Assembly (NCBI GenBank): GCA_020632995.1
Contig: JACKEN010000022.1
Coordinates: 1-64,000 of the forward strand
DNA: 64,000 nucleotides
Reading direction: 5' to 3'
DNA from: Deltaproteobacteria bacterium
Lineage (GTDB): Bacteria; Myxococcota; Kuafuiibacteriia; Kuafuiibacteriales; Kuafuiibacteriaceae
In this document: piece after piece, positions 1 to 7,343 of the stretch
How positions within the stretch are numbered: position 1 is the first letter of the stretch
How the letters are laid out: each line of letters starts with the position of its first letter
Position numbers and translations under genes: made by a program
The notes under the pieces: generated by a model
Told to the model about the DNA's origin: nothing
Database searches by the model: none
What the model saw: the letters and a program-made list of their open reading frames with translations, nothing else

Positions 1-112
1 GGTGGAGTCGCTGTAGAAGCACCCGCGTCTAGCGGGAATACCCGACAAGAAGGCGCCCGGGGCCTGGCTCGGTCGAGCCGGTGGCCGGAGGCCAAGCGTT
101 CGGCATCGACCA

Positions 113-160
113 GATTTCCGTGATTCGCAAACCGTGCGTTGTTGATTTCCGGATTCCGGA
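113..160 (+). promoter_or_regulatory. Upstream region of SDR operon with repeated GATTTCCG boxes
   Basis: The first 172 bases hold no convincing gene. GATTTCCG occurs at 113-120 and again at 144-151, 31 bp apart. The second copy continues into TTTCCGGATTCCGG, a partial inverted repeat. The same ten bases TTGATTTCCG recur at 4241-4250, upstream of the divergent IclR regulator and transport operon. This suggests a shared operator, possibly for the local IclR protein. It is an inference from motif sharing only. Confidence 0.35.
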
Positions 161-172
161 TATCATCCTCGC

Positions 173-943
173 ATGACCGCCGCCCGCTTCCTCGACCGCA
201 CCGTCCTCATCACGGGGGCCGCCTCCGGCATTGGCCTCGCCTGCGCGCGGCGCTTCCACGATGAGGGGGCGCACGTCGTGATCGCCGACATCGACGACAA
301 GGGCGGGCTGGCGGCGGCAGAGCAGCTCGGCGAACGAGCGTGGTTCGTGCCGCTCGACGTGCGCAAGGAGGCGGCCTGGGCGGCCGCGCTCGCAGACGTG
401 GTCGGCCGCGGCCGCAAGCTCGACGTGCTGGTCAACAACGCAGGCATCGGGTTGCTCGCGAACTCGATCGAGGTCTGCACGCACGAGGAGTTCCGCAAGA
501 TCATGGACGTCAACCTCGATGGCGTCTTCCTCGGCTGCAAGGCCGCCGTCGCAGCGATGAAGGAGACCGGAGGTGGGGCGATCGTCAACCTCTCCTCGGT
601 GGCGGGGCTCGTCGCCGACCCGAACCTCGCGGCCTACTGCGCGAGCAAAGGTGGGGTGCGGATGCTCTCGAAGTCCGTGGCGCTCCACTGCGCGACTCGG
701 GGCTACGGGATCCGCGTGAACTCGGTGCACCCCGCGTACGTGGCCACCCCGCTCACCATCGCGACCATCGAGGGCTCGCGCGATCCCGAGAAGACGCGGA
801 AGGCCATCACGCGCACGATCCCGCTCAAGCGCATCGGTGAGCCGGAGGAGGTGGCCGCGCTGGTGGCCTTCCTAGCCTCCGACGAGGCGTCCTTCATCAC
901 GGGTGCCGAGTACGTCATCGACGGAGGCCTCACCGCGTGGTGA
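173..943 (+). CDS. SDR family oxidoreductase
   Basis: A 256-residue short-chain dehydrogenase/reductase, the usual length for classical SDRs. The N-terminal TGAASGIG motif is the dinucleotide-binding loop (about residues 14-21). The acidic ADID stretch after strand 2 favours NAD(H) over NADP(H). NNAG follows near residue 90, and the YCASK motif supplies the catalytic Tyr and Lys. The end (FITGAEYVIDGG) is typical. It is first in an operon with an HMG-CoA-reductase-like enzyme (start overlaps by 7 bases) and an acyl-CoA dehydrogenase, so it probably oxidises a hydroxyl group on a CoA ester or related acid. The substrate cannot be read from sequence; 3-hydroxyacyl or cyclic alcohols are possible. 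Confidence 0.93.
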   Translation: MTAARFLDRTVLITGAASGIGLACARRFHDEGAHVVIADIDDKGGLAAAEQLGERAWFVPLDVRKEAAWAAALADVVGRGRKLDVLVNNAGIGLLANSIEVCTHEEFRKIMDVNLDGVFLGCKAAVAAMKETGGGAIVNLSSVAGLVADPNLAAYCASKGGVRMLSKSVALHCATRGYGIRVNSVHPAYVATPLTIATIEGSRDPEKTRKAITRTIPLKRIGEPEEVAALVAFLASDEASFITGAEYVIDGGLTAW

Positions 944-2124
944 AGTCAGCCATGGGTGACTCCAGAATCCCCCGCCTCGACGACGACTATACGGATGAGG
1001 CCGCACAGCAGAGGCGGACCTTCGTGGCCGAGCGCACGAGGGCCGAGCTGACGCACGTGGGGCGCTATTCGCTCGACGCGGGGTCCGTTCGTGGGAACGT
1101 CGAGCACTTCGTCGGGGCCGCTCAGGTCCCCATCGGGATCGCTGGGCCGCTCCTCGTGCACGGTGAACACGTAGACGGTGAGGTCTACGTCCCGCTCGCC
1201 ACCACCGAGGGGACCCTCGTCGCGAGCTACAACCGGGGCATGAAGCTGCTGCGCGCCTCGGGCGGTGTGACCGTCACGGTGGTAGACGACGCGATGCAGC
1301 GCGCGCCCTCATTCGGCTTCGACTCCGCGCGGGGAGCACGCGCGCTCGCCCTGTGGATCCAGGACCACGAGGAGGAGATCCGCCGGGCGGCGGAGGCAAC
1401 GACCGCCGTCGGCAAGCTCCGCGACATCGAGCGCTACTTCGCGAGCCGGTGGCTCTTCCTGCGCTTTCAGTACACGACGGGCGACGCCGCAGGGCAGAAC
1501 ATGACGGGGCGCGCGACCCGAGCCGCCTGCCAGTGGATCCTCGAGAACTTCCCGGGTGAGATCCGCGAGCACTTCCTCGAGTCCAACCTGGCCACCGACA
1601 AGAAGGCGTCGTTCGTGAACGTGCTCCGGACAAGGGGGAAGCGGGTGATCGCGGAGGCGACCATCCCCCGTAGGGTCATAGAGGAGGGCGCTCGGGTGGA
1701 CCTCGACCGGGTCTTCTCGGCACGACTCACCTCGAACCTCGGCACGAGGCTCGCGGGCACCCTCAACAACGGATCACACGCGGTCAACGCGATCACCGCG
1801 ATGTTCATCGCTACTGGGCAGGACGTCGCGAACGTGGCCGAGGCGAGCGCGGCGATCAACGACGCGCGGCTCACGCCCGAGGGCGACTACTACTACTCGG
1901 TGACCTTGCCCTCGCTCATCGTGGCGACCCACGGGGGAGGGACGGGCCTCGCCACGCAGCGCGAGTGCCTCTCGATGATGGGCTGCGTAGGACCCGGCAC
2001 GGTGAACCGCCTCGCCGAGATCGTCGCCGCGACCGTCCTGTGCGGAGAGATCTCCCTCGGGACCGCGGTGGTCGCCGACGAATGGGTCTCGAGCCACGAG
2101 CGCTATGGTCGCAACAGAGGTTGA
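937..2124 (+). CDS. HMG-CoA reductase-like protein (divergent)
   Basis: Resembles hydroxymethylglutaryl-CoA reductase along its 395 residues. Visible family motifs are VPIGIAGPL near residue 65, TTEG with the catalytic Glu near residue 91, DAAGQNM (family DAMGMN), DKK with the catalytic Lys near residues 222-223, GQD, GGGT, and a C-terminal SSH supplying the catalytic His. Several signatures differ: the conserved NAHAAN is NGSHAVN, and the TVGGGT loop is THGGGT. This suggests a paralogue with altered substrate or cofactor use rather than a housekeeping mevalonate enzyme, and no other mevalonate gene is nearby. The GTG start at 937 has GGAGG nine bases upstream; ATG at 952 is an alternative. 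It lies between SDR and acyl-CoA dehydrogenase genes, overlapping both. Confidence 0.85.
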   Translation: MVKSAMGDSRIPRLDDDYTDEAAQQRRTFVAERTRAELTHVGRYSLDAGSVRGNVEHFVGAAQVPIGIAGPLLVHGEHVDGEVYVPLATTEGTLVASYNRGMKLLRASGGVTVTVVDDAMQRAPSFGFDSARGARALALWIQDHEEEIRRAAEATTAVGKLRDIERYFASRWLFLRFQYTTGDAAGQNMTGRATRAACQWILENFPGEIREHFLESNLATDKKASFVNVLRTRGKRVIAEATIPRRVIEEGARVDLDRVFSARLTSNLGTRLAGTLNNGSHAVNAITAMFIATGQDVANVAEASAAINDARLTPEGDYYYSVTLPSLIVATHGGGTGLATQRECLSMMGCVGPGTVNRLAEIVAATVLCGEISLGTAVVADEWVSSHERYGRNRG

Positions 2125-3295
2125 CGTGCCAGGTGAAGGGGTACCGAAGGAGCTGGATGGGGACGAGCTCTCCGAGATCCGGCTGGCGGTGCGCCGCTTC
2201 GTGCGAGAGCGGCTGATCCCCCATGAGGCGCAGGTCGAGGACGAGGACGAGGTCCCCGAGGCGCTGGTCGAGGAGATGAAGGCGCTCGGGTTGTTCGGCC
2301 TGTCCATCCCCGAGTCCTACGGCGGGCTTGGCCTCGGGCTCGAGGAGCAGGTCGGTGTGTACGAGGAGCTCGGGTACACGTCACCCGCGTTCCGGTCGGT
2401 CTTCGGGACCAACGTGGGCATCGGCTCGCTCGGGATCCTCCTCGACGGCACAGAGAGCCAGAGGCAGGCGTACTTGCCACGCTTGGCCACCGGCGAGCTC
2501 GTGGGGAGCTTCGCGCTGACCGAACCCGATGTGGGGTCCGACGCGGCCGCGGTCCGCACGCGTGCGCGCGAGGATGGCGACAGCTACGTGCTCGACGGCA
2601 CGAAGCGCTACATCACCAACGCCGCCCGGGCGGGGGTGTTCACGGTGATGGCCCGGACCGGGTCGCCGGCCTCGCGCGGTGATGGGGTGACCGCGTTCGC
2701 GGTCGACGCCCACCTGCCGGGCATCGAGATCGGCGCACCGGAGCGCAAGATGGGTCAACGAGGGGCGAAGGTCTGTGATGTCATCTTCGACGGCGTCCGT
2801 GTGCCCAAGTCGAGCATCATCGGCGGGGTGCCGGGGCAGGGCTTCAAGACCGCCATGAAGACGCTCGACGTGGGGCGCCTGCACGTCGCGGCCCTGTGCG
2901 TGGGCGCGATGCAGCGGGCGCTCGACGAGGCGGCGCGGTTCGCCCAGACGCGCGAGCAGTTCGGACGACCGATCGCTGAGTTCCAGCTCATCCAGGCCAT
3001 GCTCGCGGACAGCAGCACCGAGCTGCTCGCGGCGAAGACGATGGTGCGCGCCACCGCGGCTCGCTTCGACCGAGGCAAGGCGCCCTCCGCGGACGCATCG
3101 CGCTGCAAGCTCTTCGCCACGGAGGCCTTGGGCCGCGTCGCGGACCGGGCGGTGCAGATCCACGGAGGCGCGGGCTACATCGCGGACTACGCGGTGGAGC
3201 GCATCTACCGCGACGCGCGGCTGTTCCGACTCTACGAGGGCACCTCGCAGATCCAGCAGCTGATCATCGCCCGGGACGTGCTCTCGCCCGGCTGA
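2105..3295 (+). CDS. Acyl-CoA dehydrogenase
   Basis: Flavin-dependent acyl-CoA dehydrogenase of 396 residues. The N-terminal helical domain contains PESYGGLGL. The middle domain has FALTEPDVGSDAAA, the FAD/substrate signature. The C-terminal helical domain has QFGRPIAEFQ, the QIHGGAGY signature and YEGTSQIQ, whose Glu is the likely catalytic base. It introduces a trans-2,3 double bond in an acyl-CoA and passes electrons to ETF. The start overlaps the preceding reductase-like gene by 20 bases, so the two are almost certainly co-transcribed and translationally coupled. The operon fits catabolism of a branched or hydroxylated acyl-CoA. Confidence 0.95.
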   Translation: MVATEVDVPGEGVPKELDGDELSEIRLAVRRFVRERLIPHEAQVEDEDEVPEALVEEMKALGLFGLSIPESYGGLGLGLEEQVGVYEELGYTSPAFRSVFGTNVGIGSLGILLDGTESQRQAYLPRLATGELVGSFALTEPDVGSDAAAVRTRAREDGDSYVLDGTKRYITNAARAGVFTVMARTGSPASRGDGVTAFAVDAHLPGIEIGAPERKMGQRGAKVCDVIFDGVRVPKSSIIGGVPGQGFKTAMKTLDVGRLHVAALCVGAMQRALDEAARFAQTREQFGRPIAEFQLIQAMLADSSTELLAAKTMVRATAARFDRGKAPSADASRCKLFATEALGRVADRAVQIHGGAGYIADYAVERIYRDARLFRLYEGTSQIQQLIIARDVLSPG

Positions 3296-3304
3296 CCGTC
3301 AGCC
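3290..3304. terminator. Palindrome containing both convergent stop codons
   Basis: GGCTGACCGTCAGCC is a 15-base inverted repeat with 7-base arms. It contains the TGA of the acyl-CoA dehydrogenase gene (3293-3295) and, on the other strand, the TGA of the IclR gene (3299-3301). With only three bases between the stops it may form a short bidirectional terminator hairpin. There is no T-run, so intrinsic termination is uncertain. Confidence 0.35.
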
Positions 3305-4105
3305 AAGCAGGTCGCGGAGGTGGCGGCAGAGGCCCACGATCCGGGGCCCGAGCTCCTCGATCATCCGCGCCTCGCTCACCGCGAAACGGGGCGCCGCGCA
3401 GTTCAAGACGTAGACCTGGGACCCACCCTCGGTGACGAGGGGCGACGCCACCGCCCGCGTGTCGGGGCGCCACTGGCCGTCCGAATAGATGAACCCGCGC
3501 GCATCGAGCTCCGCCCGCGCCTTGTCGACGAGACCCGAGAGCTTGGGCCAGGCCTTCTTGTGCCGCGCCTTGAGGAGCTTGAAGAGCTCCGCGCGTTGGT
3601 CGTCGTCGACGGTCGCGAGGTAGGTTTGACCGGTGGCGGACTTCGCCATGTCGAGGCGTGCCCCGACGTCGAGGCGCAGCGCATTACCGGTCGAGACCGA
3701 GCAGGACTCGATGTAGACCATCGCGATATCGGACGGCTCGGCGATCGCGAGGGTCAGGTCACCCTGACGAGCGATCTCCAGTAGATAGGGGTGGGCGAGG
3801 CGACGGAGGCGGGAGCCGACCAGCTTCGGGTAGCCCAGGGAGAGGACGTCCGGCGTGAGCTCCCAGCGACGATCCGAACGCCGACGCAGATAGCCGAGCG
3901 TCTCGAGGGCACTCGCGAGCCGGGTCACCGTGGGGCCGGTGAGGCCGCTCAGCTCTGCGAGCTCACCGTGCGTCATGGGTCGCAGGGCCTGTTGGAAGGT
4001 CTCGAGGAGCAGCAACCCGCGGGCAAGGGTCGCCGCGCCAGCCTCCTTGGGCTCGACCCTTCGCCGTGGACTCAGCCGGAAAGCGACGTCGTCACTCTCA
4101 GTCAT
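3299..4105 (-). CDS. IclR family transcriptional regulator
   Basis: A 268-residue IclR-type regulator. The N-terminal winged helix-turn-helix is visible as MTHGELAELSGLTGPTVTRL then LETLGYLRR (roughly residues 43-75). The C-terminal effector domain includes LEIARQGDLTLAIAE, MAKSATGQTYLA and the VASPLV segment typical of the family. It converges on the SDR/HMGR-like/ACAD operon and is divergent from the outer-membrane protein/TRAP transporter operon, the usual arrangement for a regulator of a catabolic locus. It probably senses an intermediate or substrate imported by the TRAP system. Candidate binding sites are the GATTTCCG boxes at 113-151 and 4243. Confidence 0.92.
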   Translation of the reverse strand: MTESDDVAFRLSPRRRVEPKEAGAATLARGLLLLETFQQALRPMTHGELAELSGLTGPTVTRLASALETLGYLRRRSDRRWELTPDVLSLGYPKLVGSRLRRLAHPYLLEIARQGDLTLAIAEPSDIAMVYIESCSVSTGNALRLDVGARLDMAKSATGQTYLATVDDDQRAELFKLLKARHKKAWPKLSGLVDKARAELDARGFIYSDGQWRPDTRAVASPLVTEGGSQVYVLNCAAPRFAVSEARMIEELGPRIVGLCRHLRDLLG

Positions 4106-4451
4106 GGCCTCCTATGCCACGTTCTTTCACATTTCGGAAGAGATGAAGCGCGCCCGGCGGATGCCGACCAGGGCCGATTCGACGCGGCGCCCGTCGATCG
4201 CTGGTGTGGTCAGGAACCGAATATCAGATGACGCAGTGCATTGATTTCCGAAAAATGGAACTGCGTCCGTTTCAATTGCCGTAAACCGGATGTATTTGAA
4301 CAGGCATGACCGATTCGGCCTGCCGATGGAGCGTCCGAGCCCCCGCGGCACGGCGCTCTGCCAAACCTCGCAAGACAGACTTCACGACTGAGACGAATCA
4401 GTGTCCCGCGTCGCAACCAGAGTTGCGCGACGGGGCCGGGGAGACACCACG
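4106..4451. promoter_or_regulatory. Divergent promoter region, IclR / TRAP operon
   Basis: A 346-base gene-free region between the IclR gene (minus) and the outer-membrane protein gene (plus). It is markedly more AT-rich than its surroundings at about 4200-4320. TTTCCGAAAAATGGAA near 4246-4261 is an inverted repeat (TTCC, 8-base spacer, GGAA) resembling IclR-family operators, and TTGATTTCCG at 4241-4250 repeats the sequence found at 142-151. Divergent promoters are expected here, but no clear -35/-10 pair could be assigned. Confidence 0.45.
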
Positions 4452-5459
4452 ATGACGCGAATCCCTTCCCTGCTCGCCCTCTCGGCGACGCTTGCGTTTA
4501 CGGCTTCCGCCGAGGCGCAGCAACCCGACCCTCGGGACTACGAGGTCGCCTACTTCGTTCCATCGAACTCGATCGTAGCGAACGTCTATCTTCGCCACGC
4601 GAGCTCGCAGGATGGCACCGCCGTCCAGCAGGAGATCGCGGCGTTCCGGGCCACGTACATCCTCAAGTGGGTCAACGACTGGGGTGACATCGCGATCACG
4701 CCCTTCGACGCCATCGTCCCCGTGGTCGATGCCACCGCTCACATCCCGGATCCGACCGGCACCCTGCCGCTGAGCTATACGGCGCGCGGGAGCGGCGTCG
4801 CGGACATCCTCTTCCTGCCCACGATCGGCTACGGGATGACGCAGGACAAGGCGACGGCGACGCACACCTGGGCGGCCCTCACAACCTACTTCACGATCCC
4901 CGTCGGCGCCTACGACAAGACCCGACTGGTCAACGTCGGTCGGAACCGCCTCGCGATCAACCCGCTGCTCGTCGTCGGGCAGCGCTTCATGAAGATCTTC
5001 ACCGCGGAGCTGATGGGTGGACTGACCTGGTACGGGAAGAACACCGAGATCGACGTGCCGATGCTCGACGAGGACGCGGCCCTCAGCCAGAAGCTCTCGT
5101 ACAGCTTCATGGCCCACCTCGGGGTCGACCTGCACCCGACCTTCTTCCTCGGGGCGTCCTACTACCTCAACGCGAACGGAGATCAGACCCTCGAGCTGTC
5201 GAAGTTGAACGTGCCCACGCCGCCCGCCGACACGGTGACCCCGGGCACGACCTCGCACGCCTTGCGATTGAACATGGGCTTTCGGCTCGGGCGGACCACG
5301 GTCTTGCTCGCCCAGTATCACGACGAGATCGGAGGCACCGAGGGCGCCGCGCGGTCGAGGTTCTTCGGGCTCCGGCTCTCCCACGTCTTCGCGCTCTTCA
5401 CTCCCGAGACCGCCGATCCCGCCAAGCCGGCACAGGGCCCGAAGGAGGTGCGGGAATGA
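4452..5459 (+). CDS. Outer-membrane beta-barrel protein, phenol-degradation MetA/SphA-like
   Basis: About 335 residues from ATG 4452, chosen because it gives a clean signal peptide (MTRIPSLLALSATLAFTASAEAQ). A 17-codon-longer start at 4401 has an Arg-rich extension and no signal. The mature protein has alternating short hydrophobic strands and aromatic girdle residues, ending in a strand (FFGLRLSHVFALF), as in transporter-like proteins of the phenol meta-pathway/SphA family. It lies directly upstream of and overlapping the TRAP binding-protein gene (ATGA overlap at 5456-5459). It is therefore likely an outer-membrane channel passing the substrate to the periplasmic TRAP system. Confidence 0.72.
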   Translation: MTRIPSLLALSATLAFTASAEAQQPDPRDYEVAYFVPSNSIVANVYLRHASSQDGTAVQQEIAAFRATYILKWVNDWGDIAITPFDAIVPVVDATAHIPDPTGTLPLSYTARGSGVADILFLPTIGYGMTQDKATATHTWAALTTYFTIPVGAYDKTRLVNVGRNRLAINPLLVVGQRFMKIFTAELMGGLTWYGKNTEIDVPMLDEDAALSQKLSYSFMAHLGVDLHPTFFLGASYYLNANGDQTLELSKLNVPTPPADTVTPGTTSHALRLNMGFRLGRTTVLLAQYHDEIGGTEGAARSRFFGLRLSHVFALFTPETADPAKPAQGPKEVRE

Positions 5460-6472
5460 GCGCCAGGACGTCATTGGGCGTGCTCCTCGCGCTCGCTCTG
5501 CCCGCGACCGCCCTCGCGACCGACAAGCCGCTGGTTATCAAGGTGGGCACCGTCGCACCGAAGGGTACGCCGTGGTCCGTGTCCTTCGATGCCATGGCCC
5601 AGGACGTCGAGGCGGCGGCGGGGGCCAAAGGCGTCGGCGTCGACTTCGAGATGTACTTCGGCGGCAGCCTCGGCGGTGAGAAGGAGATGGTCAGAGAGAC
5701 GAGGGAAGGCCGCTTGCACCTGTTCGGGGGGTCGGTCTCCTCGCTGGCGACCATCGTGCCCGAGCTCTACATCTTCGAGACCCCATTCCTCTTCGAGTCG
5801 GACGAGGAGGCCGACTACGTGCTCGATCAGGTCCGCCCGCAGGTCGCGGCCCTGCTCGCGGAGCGGGGCTTCGTCCTCTACCACTGGTCCGAGAACGGCT
5901 GGCAAGGCATCGCCCTCGATGGCGGTTGCGTGACCTCGATGAAGAGCCTCGCGGGCAAGAAGCTCAGGAGTCAGGAGGCGAAGGTCCACCTCGACACGTT
6001 CGAGGCCCTCGGCGCGAGCCCCGTCGCCATCGCGGTCCCGGAGGTCCTCCCCGCCCTCAAGCAGGGCGTGGTCGACGGCTTCGCCAACACCGTGCTCTTC
6101 GCGTTCGCGACGGGCTGGTACACGGGGATCGACAGCTTCACCGAGACGAACCACATCTACCAGCCGTCCGCCGTCGTGTACTCGAAGAAGTGGTTCGATG
6201 GCTTGCCCGAGGCCACCCGCGCGCTGCTCCTGATGGACCCGCTCCGGTTCGAGGCCAATGGTCGCAAGCGTATCCGGGGCATCCGCGCCGGGCTCGTGGC
6301 GAACCTCGAGAAGGCCAAGAAGCAGGTCTGTCCGCTCGACCCGAAGCTGCGCGCGGAGATGAAGACGGCCACGAAGCCGGTCTTCGACAAGTACGTCGCC
6401 GGCGTGGGCGACGGTGGGCGGCCCCTGGTGCAGGCGGTGCTCGCGGCGAAGAAGGCGTGGGCCAGGCGATGA
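5456..6472 (+). CDS. dctP: TRAP transporter substrate-binding protein DctP
   Basis: Periplasmic binding protein of 338 residues with a signal peptide (about residues 1-22, ending ATALAT). Family features include IKVGTVAPKGTPWS at the start of the mature protein, FGGSLGGEKEMV, and a C-terminal half with LKQGVVDGFANT and the tryptophan-rich segment TGWYTGIDSF. DctP-type proteins bind organic acids through a conserved Arg and deliver them to the DctQM permease in a sodium-dependent manner. The gene starts inside the preceding gene's stop and is followed by both permease genes, so the system is complete. The ligand is unknown; the neighbouring acyl-CoA ligase and dehydrogenases suggest a carboxylate that is CoA-activated after uptake. 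Confidence 0.95.
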   Translation: MSARTSLGVLLALALPATALATDKPLVIKVGTVAPKGTPWSVSFDAMAQDVEAAAGAKGVGVDFEMYFGGSLGGEKEMVRETREGRLHLFGGSVSSLATIVPELYIFETPFLFESDEEADYVLDQVRPQVAALLAERGFVLYHWSENGWQGIALDGGCVTSMKSLAGKKLRSQEAKVHLDTFEALGASPVAIAVPEVLPALKQGVVDGFANTVLFAFATGWYTGIDSFTETNHIYQPSAVVYSKKWFDGLPEATRALLLMDPLRFEANGRKRIRGIRAGLVANLEKAKKQVCPLDPKLRAEMKTATKPVFDKYVAGVGDGGRPLVQAVLAAKKAWARR

Positions 6473-6506
6473 GGGCGTGAGCCAGGTCTCGCCCACGAGG
6501 AACACG

Positions 6507-7343
6507 ATGAAGGTCATCCTGCGTTCGGTCTGGAGCGTCGTCGCCCTCCTCTCGGTGGGGAGCGTCGTGTTTCCGCAGTTTGGATTGCCTTGGATCTTCG
6601 GCGTGCTCGTGGGCGGGGCCCTGTTGTGGCGCTTCACGGGGAGAGGTGGGTTGATGAGCTGGCTCGGGGTCGTCGACGACCTGCTCTTCCGGGGCGAGCG
6701 GTTGATCCTCGTCGCCTCGCTCCTCGTGATGTCGGGGGTGGTCTGCCTGGGGGTGGTCTGGCGGACTGCCCACGGTCTGGACGAGGAGTCCGCGAGCGGC
6801 TTCACGGTCGGGTTCCTCGCGCTCGTGATGCTCGGTGCGTTCACCGCCCGCTGGCCCGGCGCGTCCCCCCTTCGTCGGGTCACCGGGGGCCTCGTCGTCT
6901 TCGGGCTCTTCGGCGCGGGCACCCGCATCCTGCTGCTCGTGGACGGGGGGTTCGGCTGGTCGCAGCGGCTGGCCCTCGTGCTGCTCATCTGGGTGGGTTT
7001 CGTGGGCGGCTCGATGGCGACTCGGCTGGGTCGACACATCGCGGTGGACGCGGTCCGCAGGATCGTCCCCGCGAAGCTCGATCTGGTCTTCGAGGTGCTC
7101 GCCCAGCTCCTCACGACGTCTCTCTGCGCGTTCCTCGCCGTCGTCTCGTCGATGTATTGCCGCAGCAACTTCGACGACTGGTTGAGCTCAGACCGCCTCG
7201 CCTTCGTCTTCGAGTCGATACCCATCCCCTACTGGGCGGCGACCGTCGCCCTGCCCATCGGGTTCACCGTGATGGCCTTCCGGTTCTCGACGCAATTGCT
7301 CGTGCGCGTCACGGTGGCGCGAGCGGAGGAGGCAGCGCGATGA
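6507..7343 (+). CDS. dctQ: TRAP transporter small permease DctQ
   Basis: About 278 residues from ATG 6507. An upstream in-frame GTG at 6477 would add ten polar residues. The protein has several hydrophobic segments: SVVALLSVGSVVFPQFGL, LILVASLLVMSGVVCLGV, ALVMLGAFTA, LVVFGLFGAG, and two near the C-terminus. It is larger than typical four-helix DctQ proteins (about 160-200 residues) because of additional N-terminal hydrophobic segments. The position between dctP and dctM, and the four-base ATGA overlap with dctM, support the assignment more strongly than local motifs do. Confidence 0.85.
   Translation: MKVILRSVWSVVALLSVGSVVFPQFGLPWIFGVLVGGALLWRFTGRGGLMSWLGVVDDLLFRGERLILVASLLVMSGVVCLGVVWRTAHGLDEESASGFTVGFLALVMLGAFTARWPGASPLRRVTGGLVVFGLFGAGTRILLLVDGGFGWSQRLALVLLIWVGFVGGSMATRLGRHIAVDAVRRIVPAKLDLVFEVLAQLLTTSLCAFLAVVSSMYCRSNFDDWLSSDRLAFVFESIPIPYWAATVALPIGFTVMAFRFSTQLLVRVTVARAEEAAR

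Noticed and set aside
6590..7339. A reading frame that extends the DctM protein by 250 residues upstream
   Set aside because: The extension is Arg/Gly/Pro-rich, overlaps dctQ completely, and DctM homology begins at ATG 7340 with an ATGA overlap.
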